Below are positions 62,250 to 64,000 of a stretch of DNA of 64,000 nucleotides, one piece after another (within the stretch, counting starts at the first letter, position 1; each line of letters starts with the position of its first letter). The position numbers were made by a program, and so were the translations under genes. The notes beneath the pieces are model-generated. The model was given only the letters and a program-made list of their open reading frames with translations. It did not search any database and was not told the DNA's origin. Source of the DNA: Streptomyces canus (GTDB lineage Bacteria > Actinomycetota > Actinomycetes > Streptomycetales > Streptomycetaceae); assembly GCF_001514145.1 (NCBI RefSeq), contig NZ_KQ948657.1, positions 186,001 through 250,000 of the forward strand, in the 5' to 3' direction.

Positions 62250-64000
62250 TCAGTCCGCGGACGGCCCGGCCGAGGCTTTCACGCCCTTCTTCAGGAAGCC
62301 CATGTCCTCGTAGACGGGCGTCTGGAATCCGAAGGCACCGGCGTTGACCACGTCCTTCTTCGCGGCGGTCAGCTGGGGCCGCTGATAGAGCGGGATGGAT
62401 CCGGCGGCGGCCCAGATACGGGAATCGGCCTTGCGGATCAGGCTGCGGCTCTTGCCCTCGTCGAGAGTGGCGACGGCCTGGTCGAAGAGCTGGTCCACCT
62501 GGTCGGTGCCGACCCGCGTGTAGTTCTGCTCGACGTTCAGCGAGCCGTCCGCGGCCGGCACCGGCTTCGCGAAGATCGGGCGGGCGTCGGTGGCGGGGAA
62601 CGCGGACGAGGGCCAGGAGTACAACGCGAGGTCGTACTGCCCGGACGCGATGTGGTCCTTGAAGTAGCTCTCGTCGGAGACCTTGGAGATCTCCGTCCGG
62701 ATACCGACCTTCTCCAGCATCGAGGAGATCCGCCCGGCCACCGTCCGCAGGGTCCCGGACCCGGGCCCCGACGGCAGCACGAACCGCAGGGCGAGCGCCT
62801 TGCCCTTCTTGGCCAGCACCTTCGTCGCCCCGGCCGCCGGAGCCGCCGTGCCCTTCGGGGCGTAGGCCCCGGGCGCGCCGCCCTGCCTCAGCTTGTTCGC
62901 GTACTGCTTGCCGTCCTGAGCGAGATGCTGAGGACCGTCCGCACCCTTGTGGTGGTCCTTGGGCTCCTTGTCGTCGCCCTTGTCGTCCTCACCGACGACA
63001 TACGTGCCGTCGTCCTCCTTCTCGGAGTCCCGCCCGGTCTTCTTGCCCTCGGCCCCCGCGGCCTTCTCGCCCTTCTTCTTCTCCTTCTTCTCCTTCTCGA
63101 CCTTGCCGCCGGCCACCCACCCGGCGTCCGCGAGGAGTGCCTGCGCCTCCTCGGTGTCCTGGCCGCCGAGCGCGCCGCTGTTGTCGGCGTAGGCGTCCTG
63201 GCCGGAGAGCGCGAGGTGACTGCCGACCGGCACGGCCGGCAGCCCGAGCGGGGAGAGGACGACACCGGCCAGCGCCTTGCGGTCGATGGCGCGGGCCACG
63301 GCCCGGCGGACCCGCTCGTCGGCGAGCGGGCCGGAGGCGCCGTTGAGGGCCAGCTGGGTGTAGGCGGGCTCCAGGGACCTGCGGACCTCGAAGCCCTTCA
63401 GGGCAGTCTGCTCACGCTTGTAGGCGGCGAGCGCCCTGCGCTCCTTCTGCCGGGCGCTGAGCTCCTCGTCGGCGTCCTCCTCGTCGTCGCCGTGAGCGAG
63501 GGCCCAGGCGCGCAGCGCGTCGGCGGCGCTCAGGTTGCCGGCGGAGCCGTGCCCGGGGAGTCTGCCCGGCCCCGCGAGGGGGCTGCTGCCGGGCTTGGCT
63601 CCCGCACGGGCCGCGAGGCCGATGCGGCCGAGGGCCTCGGAGTCGACGTCGGCGAGCTCGATCTCCCCGGCGGCCAGCGCGGCCGCCCGCTTGTCGCGCG
63701 GCACGGCGCGGAGCACGATCTGGTCCAGCTTGGCCGGGTGGCCCCACCAGCGCGCACTGCGGGTGAGGATGACCTCGTCGTCCTTGCGGTCGACCTTCTT
63801 CAGGGTGAAGGGACCGGCGGTGACCTTGAGTTTCTTGCGGGCGGAGTCGTTGAAGGAGTCCGGGGTGCCCATGACGTCCTTCGGGTACAGCGGTGAGAAC
63901 AGCGAACGCCAGTCGGCGTACGGCCGCGCGAAGGTGACCCGGACCTCCAGGTCGTCGGCCCCGCGTTCGATCTTCTCGATGCGGTCGTAGCCGGCGTTGC
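62250..64000 (-). CDS. Family 5 extracellular solute-binding protein, C-terminal part
   Basis: An open frame of 582 codons running off the right edge, so the N-terminus and lipobox are missing. It resembles orphan SBP_bac_5 lipoproteins (LpqW-like group): TAGPFTLKKVDRKDDEVILTR, RRAVARAIDRKALAGVVLSPLG, and a late SWPSSAFPATDARPIF. An insertion of about 110 residues (roughly 260-370 from the edge) is extremely rich in Lys/Glu/Asp (VEKEKKEKKKGEKAAG; EDDKGDDKEPKDHHKG), which is odd for a binding-protein core. In mycobacteria lpqW also neighbours typA. No permease gene accompanies it here. Confidence 0.83.
   Translation of the reverse strand, partial: NAGYDRIEKIERGADDLEVRVTFARPYADWRSLFSPLYPKDVMGTPDSFNDSARKKLKVTAGPFTLKKVDRKDDEVILTRSARWWGHPAKLDQIVLRAVPRDKRAAALAAGEIELADVDSEALGRIGLAARAGAKPGSSPLAGPGRLPGHGSAGNLSAADALRAWALAHGDDEEDADEELSARQKERRALAAYKREQTALKGFEVRRSLEPAYTQLALNGASGPLADERVRRAVARAIDRKALAGVVLSPLGLPAVPVGSHLALSGQDAYADNSGALGGQDTEEAQALLADAGWVAGGKVEKEKKEKKKGEKAAGAEGKKTGRDSEKEDDGTYVVGEDDKGDDKEPKDHHKGADGPQHLAQDGKQYANKLRQGGAPGAYAPKGTAAPAAGATKVLAKKGKALALRFVLPSGPGSGTLRTVAGRISSMLEKVGIRTEISKVSDESYFKDHIASGQYDLALYSWPSSAFPATDARPIFAKPVPAADGSLNVEQNYTRVGTDQVDQLFDQAVATLDEGKSRSLIRKADSRIWAAAGSIPLYQRPQLTAAKKDVVNAGAFGFQTPVYEDMGFLKKGVKASAGPSAD

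Noticed and set aside
60154..62313. 719-codon plus-strand frame opposite typA
   Set aside because: typA motifs on the minus strand are unmistakable; the other frame is a compositional shadow.
1..64000. Defence system, prophage, biosynthetic cluster or RNA gene
   Set aside because: Every substantial gene fits housekeeping, envelope, transport or development functions, and no tRNA, rRNA or known ncRNA fold was recognised by eye; a covariance-model scan would be needed to exclude small RNAs.

Overview
The window is a high-G+C actinobacterial chromosome segment, almost certainly from a Streptomyces. Codon third positions are strongly G/C-biased. Starts are often GTG, with two probable non-AUG/GUG starts (CTG at 1873, ATT at 25077). 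Many promoters look leaderless. The gene content is typical of the Streptomyces core: mycothiol gene mshB, DUF3117, DUF3107, and the complete bldKA-bldKE oligopeptide transporter needed for aerial development. I see no rRNA, tRNA, CRISPR array, prophage, transposase or biosynthetic cluster. The content and partial order recall the Mycobacterium tuberculosis stretch from typA (Rv1165) to corA (about Rv1239c): typA, mshB, fdx-dapC, dapE, LOG, folP2, DivIVA-like, tagA, DUF3117, O-methyltransferase, ECF sigma, anti-sigma, htrA, tatB, mrp, MgtE-like, corA. This is therefore old, vertically inherited chromosome rather than an island.

Region 1 (1-11.4 kb): end of a DUF3107 gene, a small membrane protein, a MiaE/ferritin-like protein, a large DEAD-box helicase with a basic repeat tail, an alpha/beta hydrolase, a NYN-domain nuclease-like protein, a 50-residue protein behind a SigR-type promoter, MarC and PHP-domain genes, a zinc-ribbon protein, an MFS transporter with an operator-like promoter, and a SUFU-domain protein. 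Region 2 (11.4-17.5 kb) is a magnesium/metal neighbourhood: CorA behind a long leader with a 15-codon upstream ORF, a lipoprotein, an MgtE cytosolic-domain protein without a channel overlapping a DUF1003 membrane gene, and Mrp. Region 3 (17.5-25.8 kb): glycosyltransferase, an unknown protein, then the envelope-stress set ECF sigma, zinc anti-sigma, HtrA and TatB, with an O-methyltransferase divergent from it.

Region 4 (25.8-36.6 kb): DUF3117, enoyl-CoA hydratase, tagA plus a DivIVA-domain protein, folP2-type protein, LOG, diaminopimelate/lysine genes dapE and dapC, ferredoxin, a lysozyme-like protein, a secreted repeat protein with a ribosome-site-sequestering hairpin, GNAT and SirB1-like proteins. 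Region 5 (36.6-46.7 kb): a translationally coupled ABC transporter/two-component operon with an upstream palindrome, a collagen-like membrane protein, mshB and an S9 peptidase.

Region 6 (46.8-64 kb): two five-gene peptide ABC transporters in tandem on the minus strand, separated by about 950 bases of degenerate repeats. The second is bldK. Then come typA and the C-terminal part of a family 5 solute-binding protein that runs off the right edge. Most of the window is known biology. The best leads for something undescribed are the corA leader, the MgtE-N/DUF1003 pair, the RBS-masking hairpin at 32.4 kb, the repeat array between the transporters and the DppC-end duplications at 48.8-49.1 kb.
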